A DNA stretch of 35,659 nucleotides from Saprospiraceae bacterium (GCA_019634045.1 JAHQWA010000316.1:1-35659), one strand, 5' to 3'. Positions 17,199 through 25,424 are shown, counted from the first letter of the stretch. Notes: a model not told the origin generated them from the letters alone. Program-made: numbers and translations.

Positions 17199-18860
17199 TT
17201 ATCTAACCACAATCTTTCTACTCTGGACCCCTCCAATCTGCACCACATATACACCCTCACGCCACTGGCTGATGTCTAGGTATTTTCGCCCACCAGTTGC
17301 TCTGAAATAATCAATTCTGCGACCCAGAATATCAAAGATTTCAATATTGACATACACCCCGCCTTGCCATTCTATGGTCAACATATTGGTGGCAGGGTTC
17401 GGGTAGACATTTAGACTGTAGTCCTTCATTAGATCTGTCGTAGGAAGAATCAGCCCACAAAAGGTCGAGTCGGGTTCCAATTCAATCCAACCCAGCGGAT
17501 CAAGGGACCTATCAGCGAAGGCAGCGTAATCGCCAGGGTAACGATCTATTCTGAAGGTAAGGTTATTATTAATACTCAATTCGGTTCCTTGTGCAACAGC
17601 TTGGCCTCCATCCAAAGGCGTCCTGTACTCCCATACCACTTGATTGTCAGGAGTTAATTCAACATTGTAGCCAAATCGGCCGCTACAGATCAAGACATTA
17701 TTGTTGGGAAGAAATTGAACGCTAGATAAGCCCGTTGAATATAAAGCGGTTGGTTCAGGATGGGTGATGGTCACGTCAAATGCGCCAGGGCCGAACTGCC
17801 CATCGAAAAGCAGATAGCTCCAAGAGTACATATCCCAGGAGGGGTTAATCGTATTAACGGTAGAAAAATCTGGTCCGGCTTGATTGTTAAAGATTGCAAT
17901 CTTACCAAATTGAGGATGCATTTCATCCACGAAATCAAGTACCCAATGAGCATCGTGATTGTTGAAAAGCTTCTGGTCTTCCTCGACTCCCGCGCGATAA
18001 ACTTGTGGGTTTCCCCAACGGAACATGAAGTTACCCCCATTTCCACCTAAGCCACCAATGTCACCGGCTGCTTGTTCTGTACTGGTGGAATGATCAATGA
18101 TATACACCTCATTGAGGAAAGGAGTACTTAGTAGTATCTGCTTCATTTCTGGGTTGTAATCTATGGAATTGCAATGCAGCCAATCCGCGGTCCCGTCATC
18201 ATCGAAATTGATATCCAAGCGCCCGGGATTATCTTCTACCACACCATAGTTGTCCTTGCTGGGATCAATATCTTGGATCAAATGATCCCAAAAATGCCAT
18301 TCCCAGACGATCTCGTCAGTGCTGGGGTCGACTTCTATTATGTAATCTGGCCACAACTCATTATTATCCAGGGTATTGGGTGCACGCCCAGCTTGTATTG
18401 CTTCTTCCTCAGTTTTCAACTCCCAAACAATCATTAGGATATTTCCGTTAGGTAAGGGTTCTACATCGTGATGTAGCCTTGCGGTATCGTTATTGATCGT
18501 GTAGGACCATTCCAGGTTATTGTCCCAGTCTCTTATTTCAACGATAGCACCTCCACCACCTGCCCAAATCGCATCATTTACGACGGATGAGGCCCGTTTG
18601 GTTTTCAGTAATCTTCCGTCGGCTAGGAGATAGGCCGTGTTTCCTGGACGATATTGGGTGCTATCTTCCCATACATGCACAAGCTCACCGCAGTTATCTA
18701 GCAAATAAACATTGGGTTGATTGTGAGGGTAAATCAAGTTATAGCCGTCGTAAGTAAGAGAAGGCTCGTAAGAGAGGAGCCCGACCGTATTCTGTGCCGG
18801 AAGCTGAAGGATAACGCAATGAAGCAAAAGTGTCAACAGAAAGAGTTGCTGTTTTTTCAT
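17199..18860 (-). CDS. Arylsulfotransferase (ASST)-like protein with T9SS type A sorting domain
   Basis: A 553-residue exported protein. Residues 1-22 are a signal peptide (cleavage after LPAQ). The body (about 25-460) is a beta-propeller of the ASST type, seen from ARLHHDVEPLPNGNIL (His130/131), DWLHCNSIDYNPEMKQILLS (His229) and NNHDAHWVLDF (His302/305). In known ASST enzymes histidines pass sulfate between phenolic donors and acceptors; which of these would be catalytic here is not certain. Residues about 480-553 are a type IX secretion C-terminal sorting domain (NVYPNPATNMLTIEW ... GVYVVQIGG), so the protein should be secreted across the outer membrane or attached to the surface. It converges with the sulfatase-like lipoprotein across a common hairpin. 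Confidence 0.8.
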   Translation of the reverse strand: MKKQQLFLLTLLLHCVILQLPAQNTVGLLSYEPSLTYDGYNLIYPHNQPNVYLLDNCGELVHVWEDSTQYRPGNTAYLLADGRLLKTKRASSVVNDAIWAGGGGAIVEIRDWDNNLEWSYTINNDTARLHHDVEPLPNGNILMIVWELKTEEEAIQAGRAPNTLDNNELWPDYIIEVDPSTDEIVWEWHFWDHLIQDIDPSKDNYGVVEDNPGRLDINFDDDGTADWLHCNSIDYNPEMKQILLSTPFLNEVYIIDHSTSTEQAAGDIGGLGGNGGNFMFRWGNPQVYRAGVEEDQKLFNNHDAHWVLDFVDEMHPQFGKIAIFNNQAGPDFSTVNTINPSWDMYSWSYLLFDGQFGPGAFDVTITHPEPTALYSTGLSSVQFLPNNNVLICSGRFGYNVELTPDNQVVWEYRTPLDGGQAVAQGTELSINNNLTFRIDRYPGDYAAFADRSLDPLGWIELEPDSTFCGLILPTTDLMKDYSLNVYPNPATNMLTIEWQGGVYVNIEIFDILGRRIDYFRATGGRKYLDISQWREGVYVVQIGGVQSRKIVVR

Positions 18861-19162
18861 ACCTAGTATTTTTTACAAATGATCAGAGGGAGGTCCATTG
18901 GTTTTCTTGCTGAAAAGGCAAAGATACCATTAGGATGAAAGATTTCGAAAGAATCAGCCATTAAGAAAACACTTGGCCAGTTGTAAGTCATTTCTGTCTA
19001 TAACTGGCAGACAGATCACTTGAAAAGGAGTGGTATTAATGGTATCTTGCTTACAACAGAAATTACTTTTTCTTGGAAACATTGAACGTCTGTAAATAGA
19101 CCTTACAGGAATGCTCAAAATATCCTTCTTTGACCAAATTCAGAGAATCAAAAAACAAATAG
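18861..19162. other. Divergent intergenic region with long-range inverted repeats
   Basis: This 302-bp gap lies between the ASST-like gene (minus) and the acyl-CoA dehydrogenase gene (plus). GCAAAGATACCATTA at 18918-18932 is complementary to TAATGGTATCTTGC at 19037-19050 with one base missing. Between them TCTGTCT (18993-18999) and AGACAGA (19009-19015) form a local hairpin. A third pair, GTTGTAAG near 18980 and CTTACAAC from 19050, would compete with the first. No coding potential is convincing. Confidence 0.45.
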
Positions 19163-20371
19163 ATGTACGAAGATTTGAAGATCAAGAGAGATGTTTACGA
19201 TACCGAAGAACACCAAATGCTCAGGGAAACGGTACGAGAATACCTCAAACAGCATGTACTACCTTACCGCGAGGAATGGGAAGAACAAGGGTTTTGTTCA
19301 CGAGAGGCTTGGCTTAAAGCGGGGGAACTGGGACTATTGAACTTAAGCTTGAGTGAAGCTTATGGAGGTGGTGGCCTTGACTTTTCATTCAGTGCGCTGG
19401 TGATCGAAGAAATGTCGAGAGCCTTTGCTGATTCTCCAGGGATTTCCATGCATTCCGATATTGTTGGCCCGTACATTGAGCGCTATGGAACGGAAGAGTT
19501 AAAGCAAAAATACCTGCCAAAGATGGCGACGGGCGAGGCAATAGGGTCTCTGGGAATGACTGAACCAAGTACGGGTAGCGATGTGCAAGCTATCATGACC
19601 AATGCGGTGGATAAGGGCGATTATTGGTTATTAAATGGTTCCAAAACTTTCATTACGATAGGTTATACTTCGGACTTCACCATTGTTGCGTGTAAAACTC
19701 GGCCGAACACTCCACAGCAAGGGATAAGCTTACTGGTGGTAGATGCTGATGCTGAAGGTTTTTCAAAAGGCAAACCCTTTAAAAAGATTGGACTAAAGAC
19801 CAGTGATACCTGCGAATTGTTCTTTGAAGATGTCAAGGTGCCCAAAGGGAATTTGTTGGGAGAAGAGGGCAAGGGATTCATCTACATGATGACTGAACTT
19901 CCGAGGGAAAGACTTACCATCGCCTTGCAAGCTATCGGGGCCTGTGAAGGGGCCATTGAAGATGCCATTAAATACACAAGTGAACGTACCGCCTTTGGTC
20001 AAGCCGTCGCTGGTTTTCAAAATACCCAATTCAAAATGGCCGAAATGGCCACTAAACTGCAGATTCACCAAGTTTTCGTAGATAAATGTACTGCCTTGTT
20101 GGCTGAGCATAAACTGACGGCGGAACAGGCGTCTATGGCTAAGTTTTCAGCCACGGATGCTCAATTCGAGATCTTGGATAACTGTTTACAATTACATGGT
20201 GGCTATGGCTATATCTGGGAATACCCGATTGCCAGAGCCTTTGCTGATAGTAGAGTATCTCGCATCTATGGCGGAACAAACGAGATAATGAAGGTCATGA
20301 TTGCCAGAAGACTATTTAGTAGCTATTACGCACAGATGAAGGCCAAACGAAAAGCCGCCATGTCCAATTAA
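19163..20371 (+). CDS. Acyl-CoA dehydrogenase, long-chain (LCAD) type
   Basis: A 402-residue FAD enzyme that makes the alpha-beta double bond of acyl-CoA. Features: GMTEPSTGSD (131-140) contacting flavin and substrate, the LQLHGGYGYIWEYPIARAFADSRV flavin segment, and YGGTNEIM near the C terminus. The last motif has Gly where MCAD/SCAD carry the base in YEGT. The likely base is Glu249 in ELPRERL, as in LCAD and isovaleryl-CoA dehydrogenase, which points to long-chain or branched acyl-CoA. ATG 19163 is used; the other-frame ATG at 19111 gives only a short peptide. The PhnZ-like gene starts 87 bp downstream. Confidence 0.92.
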   Translation: MYEDLKIKRDVYDTEEHQMLRETVREYLKQHVLPYREEWEEQGFCSREAWLKAGELGLLNLSLSEAYGGGGLDFSFSALVIEEMSRAFADSPGISMHSDIVGPYIERYGTEELKQKYLPKMATGEAIGSLGMTEPSTGSDVQAIMTNAVDKGDYWLLNGSKTFITIGYTSDFTIVACKTRPNTPQQGISLLVVDADAEGFSKGKPFKKIGLKTSDTCELFFEDVKVPKGNLLGEEGKGFIYMMTELPRERLTIALQAIGACEGAIEDAIKYTSERTAFGQAVAGFQNTQFKMAEMATKLQIHQVFVDKCTALLAEHKLTAEQASMAKFSATDAQFEILDNCLQLHGGYGYIWEYPIARAFADSRVSRIYGGTNEIMKVMIARRLFSSYYAQMKAKRKAAMSN

Positions 20372-20458
20372 AATCAGTGAGTAGATACAGTATAGGGTTA
20401 TGGTAAATAATTACAATTAGCATTTTTAGGTTTCCACCTATTTTTAAACTGGTAAGAT

Positions 20459-21028
20459 ATGACTACTAGCCCTATAGTAGACGAAGTACTTAATCTTTTC
20501 CAACAATTCGGCCACATGGAATATGGCGAAGGATTCAGTGTGAATTCCCATTCTATTCAGGCTGGATTGCTGGCAAAAGCCCAAGGCTTAGAGAAGGAAA
20601 TGATTTTGGCCGCCTTCCTGCACGATATTGGACACCTTTATCCCTTATCTTTGAATCAGGAACACGAGAAAATGGGCGAATACGGTATCGAAGCCCATGA
20701 TCATTGGGGAGAATCTTTTCTACAAGAGCGCGGCTTTTCAGCCCGAATACAGGCGACGGTAAAGAATCATGTAGCAGCTAAGCGGTATCTTTGTGCTATT
20801 GACTCCACTTATCATGATCAACTATCTCTAGCTAGCCAGCAAACTTTAACTTACCAAGGAGGACCCATGTCCAAGGAAGAGGTGAGGGCATTTGAAGCCG
20901 ACCCGTTCTTTCAAGATTCGATTGTCATCAGACAGCTAGACGACGAAGCTAAGCTCGTAACCTTTGAGATTCTTCCAGAACACTGGCAATATTTTGAAGC
21001 TTTACTTAGGGCAAGAGAACCATCGTAA
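20459..21028 (+). CDS. PhnZ-like HD-domain mixed-valent diiron oxygenase
   Basis: A 189-residue HD-domain protein resembling PhnZ, which cleaves 2-amino-1-hydroxyethylphosphonate to glycine and phosphate, and to the related TmpB and MIOX oxygenases. The six metal ligands expected from PhnZ are all in place: His31, His55, Asp56, His80, His104 and Asp161. The Tyr22-Gly-Glu24 motif matches the tyrosine/glutamate pair that gates the iron in PhnZ. The region around NHVAAKRYL and LTYQGGPMSKEE is close to the PhnZ family. PhnZ normally works with the 2-oxoglutarate dioxygenase PhnY; none is in this window, nor any other phosphonate gene. It may act on another hydroxyphosphonate or an unrelated diol-like substrate. 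Confidence 0.82.
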   Translation: MTTSPIVDEVLNLFQQFGHMEYGEGFSVNSHSIQAGLLAKAQGLEKEMILAAFLHDIGHLYPLSLNQEHEKMGEYGIEAHDHWGESFLQERGFSARIQATVKNHVAAKRYLCAIDSTYHDQLSLASQQTLTYQGGPMSKEEVRAFEADPFFQDSIVIRQLDDEAKLVTFEILPEHWQYFEALLRAREPS

Positions 21029-21100
21029 GATAGAAGCGATCTTCGCCATGCAACGAAACTACTGATGGACTGACTGGGCGGAGGAATTCGGCTATCACGT

Positions 21101-22186
21101 CTACAGCTGACTTAAATCGTACTCAGCCAAGATTAGTCGCCACTCGATGTTTTCCGTGTACTCCAGTATTTTCTGTGAAACCCTTTCCTTTACTTCGTAA
21201 CGTGCCTTGGGGAAAGCAAATGCATAAAATTGTAGATCAAATTTTACCGGCAGCACTTCCAAGGCTTGATAGTCAGGATCATTGGCTATCCGGTACTTCA
21301 TAATCGGTTCATCATATAGAAAGGCCTCAATCTCTTGCTCTTTTAAGGCTATGAGTCCCTCTGCCAATCCGCTATATCGTTCTACTGCTGAAAAGAAGTG
21401 CGTATCCAGGTAGTCCAAAGTACCTGAGGCATTGATACAACCAACCGTTTGATCCTTAAAGTCATTGATGCCTTGAGGAGACCACTTTAATTGATTGACC
21501 GTTAGGGTAGAGGCGATGCTAGCGGTAAATCCGGAAATGAAGAGTAGGGCGGTGAACATCCAGATTAACGCGATTACTTTTCCCCCGGTACTTTTAGGGG
21601 ACTTGTCTCCATAGCCTACGGTAGTCATAGTCACCGCTGACCACCAAAGACCATCCCACAGACCCGCCAAACCCTTTCTGAATTGAGTGTCATTGTGTTT
21701 TCGCTCAAACCACCAGGCAGCTAAGCCAAATAGTCCGATGATAATCATCAGAATGAACAGACCGCTAAGAAAGTTTAGTGACAAGATTGACCGAGCATAG
21801 TTGATGAATTTCTGGAAAGAAGAGTTTTTCCTAATGGCGACGGTGGAGTTGGACACAAAAAAAGAGTGGGTAAAGTCCATGTACTTACTGCGATCACTGG
21901 TAATGGTAAGCGGGTTAATGCTGCCGTCTATACTCCCATCCTTCAGCGCTTCCAACATATCATTGAAACCCATCAATTTGAATTCATAGGGAATTTGCAA
22001 GTCTTCTGCAATTTTCTCCCACAACCACACACTTAGCCCTTTTAGCTGATCCTCCTCCTCTAATAGGATGAATGGAGCGGCACGAGTGTAGCCAATGGTT
22101 AGCGTGTCTGTGGTAATTTGAGAAGATGCTGGACTTAGGCTTAGGCATAAGAAAAATAGGGCTAGCAAGGCAGTGAGTCTACTCAT
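21101..22186 (-). CDS. GluR0-like ligand-gated potassium channel
   Basis: A 361-residue protein with the architecture of prokaryotic ionotropic glutamate receptors. Signal peptide 1-22; ligand-binding lobe S1 about 24-122; M1 helix about 137-159; pore loop with selectivity filter TVGYGD at 189-194; M2 helix about 203-228; lobe S2 about 232-358. Arg99 in PLTITSDRSKYMDF aligns with the arginine that holds the amino-acid carboxylate in glutamate receptors, and Asp292 in FLYDEPIMKY is at the place of the acidic residue that binds the amino group. It should open a K+ pore on binding a periplasmic ligand, probably an amino acid. It is convergent with the PhnZ-like gene and looks monocistronic. Confidence 0.9.
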   Translation of the reverse strand: MSRLTALLALFFLCLSLSPASSQITTDTLTIGYTRAAPFILLEEEDQLKGLSVWLWEKIAEDLQIPYEFKLMGFNDMLEALKDGSIDGSINPLTITSDRSKYMDFTHSFFVSNSTVAIRKNSSFQKFINYARSILSLNFLSGLFILMIIIGLFGLAAWWFERKHNDTQFRKGLAGLWDGLWWSAVTMTTVGYGDKSPKSTGGKVIALIWMFTALLFISGFTASIASTLTVNQLKWSPQGINDFKDQTVGCINASGTLDYLDTHFFSAVERYSGLAEGLIALKEQEIEAFLYDEPIMKYRIANDPDYQALEVLPVKFDLQFYAFAFPKARYEVKERVSQKILEYTENIEWRLILAEYDLSQL

Positions 22187-22517
22187 TTTGAGGTGAATAT
22201 GAATCGAAAATGTTGTATATTAATTGGATCAAGTAAGATTTATCTCTCCAAAATAATTAATTTTCCTACATCTCCGGAAGTTTTTTCTGATAAGCCAGGT
22301 TTTTATACAAAAGCTTGATAATGAGTAAGATTAAGGCGCTGCTTGAAGTCGTAAATGGAAAAAAGATATACATCTTTCCCCTTGCAATTAAACCTTTGAT
22401 CCAGATATATATCTAAGGAGCAAAAGGGAATTTATACTGCAGTACAATCAGTCCCCAAAAAACAATTTGCTTCATTTCCTCCAGTTAGACATGATCTGGA
22501 GTTCAAACAAAACAATT
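22187..22517. other. Divergent intergenic region
   Basis: This AT-rich 331-bp gap lies between the GluR0-like gene (minus) and the basic-tail protein (plus) and must contain both promoters. I find no hairpin or good promoter match. One 31-codon frame (22321-22416, encoding MSKIKALLEVVNGKKIYI...) is present but has no support beyond being open. Confidence 0.4.
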
Positions 22518-23570
22518 ATGCGACAGCTACAGTCATTTTTAGTCATCCCTCTGCTAGTATTTAGTTTTCTAGTAACAAGTATACAGGCCCAAACCGATGA
22601 GGCCATGGAAGAAACCGGGTATGCTGGTGACCACTTTAGCTTGGAAGGTGCCCTCAGTCTTTTCAAAGCCGCGAAATCAATGGAGGACTTTGAAAAAGCC
22701 TTGAACAAGGAAAGCAATCAGGTTAATAATTTAGACTTGAATGAGGATGGAGATATCGACTATATCCGGGTAATTGACCACATGGATGGGGATGCCCATG
22801 CCATTGTCCTCCAAGTTCCAGTTAGCGAAACGGAAAGCCAAGACTTGGCTGTGATTGAGATTGAAAAAACTGGTGCTGAAAACGCTATTCTGCAAATCAT
22901 CGGAGATGAAGAGGTCTTTGGTGAATCAAAGATAGTTGAGCCATTTGATGTAGAAGCGGATGATTCTCAAGGCCGTGGCCCTGGTGATATCATAGCTTTT
23001 AAACGTGTGGTAGTCAATGTTTGGTTTTGGCCATCGGTACGGTTTGTATACGGACCAAGATATCGGGTTTGGGTTTCTCCCTTTAGCTGGAGAGTGTATC
23101 CACGTGGGTGGCGTCCTCGGCGTCCACGTCCCTTCTCAACTTTCTATGTAGGTCTGAGACCTTATCGAACCAGTTTCCGAGTGGTGAACACCCACCGAGT
23201 AGTTAGAGCTCATAATGTATATGTTCCTCGCCGCCGTACTTCTACTACGGTAGTCAGAAAAACGACAGTCGTGCGCAACAGCAAAGGAGGGACGGCCGTT
23301 CGTCGAACCACTACGACCACGCGTAAGGCTCAAGGTGCAGGTGGAGCCAAAGCTGCCAAACGTACCACTACTTCTACGACCAAGGTAAGAGGACGAAATG
23401 GTGGCACCGCTACCAAACGTACCACTACAAGAGCGGCAGGTGCAAAGACGAAAAATGGTGCTGCAGTTGGTAAAAGGAGAACGACGACTACGACCAAAGC
23501 TAAGAGCCGAAACGGTAAAACAGCCGGAAAGAAGCGCACTACGACCGTGCGCAAGAAACGAAAAAACTAG
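22518..23570 (+). CDS. Exported protein with arginine/threonine-rich basic repeat tail; function unknown
   Basis: A 350-residue protein. Residues 1-24 are a signal peptide (cleavage near IQAQ). About 30-150 is a folded, acidic domain with a DLNEDGDIDYI stretch resembling a calcium-binding or dockerin-like loop. About 160-240 is rich in aromatic residues and arginine (RVVVNVWFWPSVRFVYGPRYR). The last 88 residues are built of 19-residue repeats starting RTTT and rich in Lys, Arg, Gly and Ala. The frame is open upstream to 22467, but ATG 22518 begins directly at the signal peptide and is the better start. I do not recognise a family. A strongly basic exported tail suggests binding to an acidic polymer such as DNA or polysaccharide, which is inference only. 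Confidence 0.75.
   Translation: MRQLQSFLVIPLLVFSFLVTSIQAQTDEAMEETGYAGDHFSLEGALSLFKAAKSMEDFEKALNKESNQVNNLDLNEDGDIDYIRVIDHMDGDAHAIVLQVPVSETESQDLAVIEIEKTGAENAILQIIGDEEVFGESKIVEPFDVEADDSQGRGPGDIIAFKRVVVNVWFWPSVRFVYGPRYRVWVSPFSWRVYPRGWRPRRPRPFSTFYVGLRPYRTSFRVVNTHRVVRAHNVYVPRRRTSTTVVRKTTVVRNSKGGTAVRRTTTTTRKAQGAGGAKAAKRTTTSTTKVRGRNGGTATKRTTTRAAGAKTKNGAAVGKRRTTTTTKAKSRNGKTAGKKRTTTVRKKRKN
23304..23567 (+). repeat. Four 57-bp coding tandem repeats plus a partial copy
   Basis: Units begin at 23304, 23361, 23418, 23478 and (partial) 23535. Each encodes about 19 residues beginning RTTT with a loosely conserved NG...A.K end. One extra arginine codon separates units three and four. At the DNA level CCAAACGTACCACTAC occurs at 23356-23371 and again at 23413-23428, exactly 57 bp apart, which points to repeat expansion by duplication. 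Confidence 0.75.
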
Positions 23571-23581
23571 TCACTGATAAA

Positions 23582-23626
23582 TTGTTCCCACAGGCTTAGC
23601 TGCACAAGCTAGGAATGTGGGAACAA
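23582..23626. terminator. Hairpin between convergent genes, probable terminator
   Basis: TTGTTCCCACA (23582-23592) pairs perfectly with TGTGGGAACAA (23616-23626). Inside it TAGCT and AGCTA can form a second small stem, giving a branched or long hairpin. It lies 12 bp after the basic-tail gene and 44 bp before the stop of the convergent oxidoreductase gene, so it may serve both. There is no strong T-tract. Confidence 0.55.
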
Positions 23627-23669
23627 CAATAATTGTCGGAGTACCTCCTACGTATAGACCCAGCAATTG

Positions 23670-25046
23670 CTACTCTGCTCGCGCTTCTTTGATGCCGTCC
23701 AATATCCAAGGCATCAATTCTGAAACAGTGGGATGCACCAATACGACACGACGATAGTTCCGGCATTCAATGCCGCTGTGCATGATCGCTGCAAACATAT
23801 TTATAATTTCATCTCCTCCAACTCCTAGTATAGAAGCTCCGAGAATCAAGTCAGTTTCCGCATCCACCAACAATTTCGCAAAACCCTTGGTCTCACCCAT
23901 TTCTTTGGCTCTGCTAATGCGTGACATCGGACGAGTCGCTTTTAGAACCTTCCTGCCGCTGGCTAGGGCCTCTTTTTCACTCATGCCCACTCTGCCTAGT
24001 GGAGGATCTGTGAATAAGGCATACACCAGCTTGCGTTGAGAAATGCTCCGAGTCCCGCCAAAGAGGTGATCTAGCACGATTTCAGCATCATTTACCGAAG
24101 TGTGGGTGAAAGCCCCATGACCATTTACATCACCCAGGGCAAAAACACCTTCCACCGCCGTCCTACAATAGTCATCCACTTCTATATATCCTCGCTGATT
24201 AGTGACAATTCCTGCCGCCTCGAGGTTCAAGGTATCGCTATTGGGAATCCGACCGGTAGCAATGAGTAGGTCTGTCCCGTATATCGTTTTATCCTCACCA
24301 TCAAGGGAAATGGCTAGCTCTATCCCCTTGTCTGTTTGCTTTACGGCTCGCGCTTTAGCACGGCAGAGGATTTCAATGCCTTCCTCCTCCAAGAACGCCT
24401 GTATCGCTGAAGCTACATCTTTATCCTCTCTAGGCATGAGTTGATCAGCTCCTTGAATGAGGGTAACGCTAGCACCAAAGCGACGGTAAACTTGCGCATA
24501 TTCTGCTCCTATATATCCGCCACCAATTATGATGAGCCTGTCAGGTAGATCGGTTTTGTCCAGCAACTTGGCGCTATCCATCCAATCAACCCCATCAATT
24601 CCTTCAATGGTTGGTACTCTAGGACGGGTTCCTACATTAATGTAGATCTTTTCAGCAGTGACTAGCTTTGCACCGACTTTTATTATTTTTGGCCCTACAA
24701 AGGAGCCTCGACCTCTGATAAGATCAACGTTTGGTGAACTCTCCATCCAATTGGTCAGGCCGGTGTTACTAGCTGATCGCACCGCGTTCATGCGTGCCCG
24801 AATCTTATCGTAATCTACCTTGATTTCCCCCGTTTCAAATCCGTAAAAATCTCCACGTTTGGCTTGAAACAAAGCCTTTGCGCTAGCTACTAAAGTCTTG
24901 GTGGGGGTGCAACCAAAATTAACGCAACTCCCGCCTACCTTAGCTTCTTCAATAACGGCTATAGATGCGCCGGTTGGAATTAGTTTTCCTAGCAAGGTTC
25001 CAGTCGCTTGGCCCGTGCCAAGAATTAAATGTTCGTAATGCTGCAT
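23670..25046 (-). CDS. FAD-dependent pyridine nucleotide-disulfide oxidoreductase (MerA/Lpd-like)
   Basis: A 458-residue two-dinucleotide-binding-domain flavoprotein. The redox-active pair is Cys41 and Cys46 in GGSCVNFGCTPTK, a second nucleotide-binding motif is IIIGGGYIGAEYAQVYRRFG, ALGDVNG marks the FAD end, and the C-terminal HPTVSE (His438, Glu443) provides the acid/base dyad of the partner subunit in the dimer. It lacks the N-terminal heavy-metal domain and the C-terminal cysteine pair of MerA, so mercury reduction is unlikely. The motif set does not separate lipoamide, glutathione or mycothione-like reductase roles, and no 2-oxoacid dehydrogenase genes are adjacent. Its specific substrate is unknown. 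Confidence 0.87.
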   Translation of the reverse strand: MQHYEHLILGTGQATGTLLGKLIPTGASIAVIEEAKVGGSCVNFGCTPTKTLVASAKALFQAKRGDFYGFETGEIKVDYDKIRARMNAVRSASNTGLTNWMESSPNVDLIRGRGSFVGPKIIKVGAKLVTAEKIYINVGTRPRVPTIEGIDGVDWMDSAKLLDKTDLPDRLIIIGGGYIGAEYAQVYRRFGASVTLIQGADQLMPREDKDVASAIQAFLEEEGIEILCRAKARAVKQTDKGIELAISLDGEDKTIYGTDLLIATGRIPNSDTLNLEAAGIVTNQRGYIEVDDYCRTAVEGVFALGDVNGHGAFTHTSVNDAEIVLDHLFGGTRSISQRKLVYALFTDPPLGRVGMSEKEALASGRKVLKATRPMSRISRAKEMGETKGFAKLLVDAETDLILGASILGVGGDEIINMFAAIMHSGIECRNYRRVVLVHPTVSELMPWILDGIKEARAE

Positions 25047-25424
25047 AAGGTGAGTCAGATTTTAGGGATTAGTTCTGATTTCTACACGATAAATTAAACA
25101 ATTAAATAATGGTATTGGATGTACAGTATGCACTTATTTGTCTGGCAGCTACATCAGGCTTCAGGTGGCGTAGGGATAACAAATTGCTTTGGTCCGTCAG
25201 TTCCTGGAACAAAAGGTAGGACTACTTAGTGTAATCCTGCTAATGTATAGAACTCTGAGCCGAAGCAAGCGCCTGTATTGATAGATATACTTTATCTTAG
25301 TCGACATAATGCTAGGCAGAAATGAGCGCTCAGGCCCTTGCGCTTTGGGCGTCGGCTGTTCACCATGGAGGGCGGCACACCTTATTTCTGCCATATTAAA
25401 GATTTCTTATCAATCAAATGGCTT
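25047..25424. other. Divergent intergenic region containing a GC-rich palindromic element
   Basis: This 378-bp gap lies between the oxidoreductase gene (minus) and the prolyl oligopeptidase gene (plus). The left 250 bp is AT-rich with no feature I can name. The last 110 bp contains the 78-bp GC-rich element with terminal inverted repeats listed separately. Reading frames across it (for example a minus-strand frame 25197-25394) have no support. Confidence 0.45.
25315..25392. repeat. 78-bp GC-rich element with 12-bp terminal inverted repeats
   Basis: GGCAGAAATGAG (25315-25326) is the inverse of CTTATTTCTGCC (25381-25392) at 11 of 12 positions, the last being a G.T pair. The 54 bases between are 37 G or C, far above the flanking AT-rich DNA, and hold a smaller GCCC/GGGC pair. 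This is the layout of a REP- or MITE-like intergenic repeat, or of a structured leader for the gene at 25425. No target-site duplication is obvious. Confidence 0.45.

Noticed and set aside
22321-22416. 31-codon frame in the GluR0/basic-tail intergenic gap
   Set aside because: No ribosome-binding site, promoter or recognisable feature; short open frames are expected in AT-rich DNA.
23304-23567. 57-bp tandem repeats as a possible CRISPR array
   Set aside because: The repeats are in frame inside a gene, adjacent with no unique spacers, and encode a regular basic peptide.
23670-25046. Mercuric reductase
   Set aside because: No heavy-metal-binding N terminus, no C-terminal cysteine pair and no mer genes nearby; kept as a general disulfide oxidoreductase.
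25197-25394. Minus-strand 65-codon frame across the GC-rich element
   Set aside because: It spans a palindromic non-coding element and AT-rich spacer with an abrupt change in composition; no coding support.
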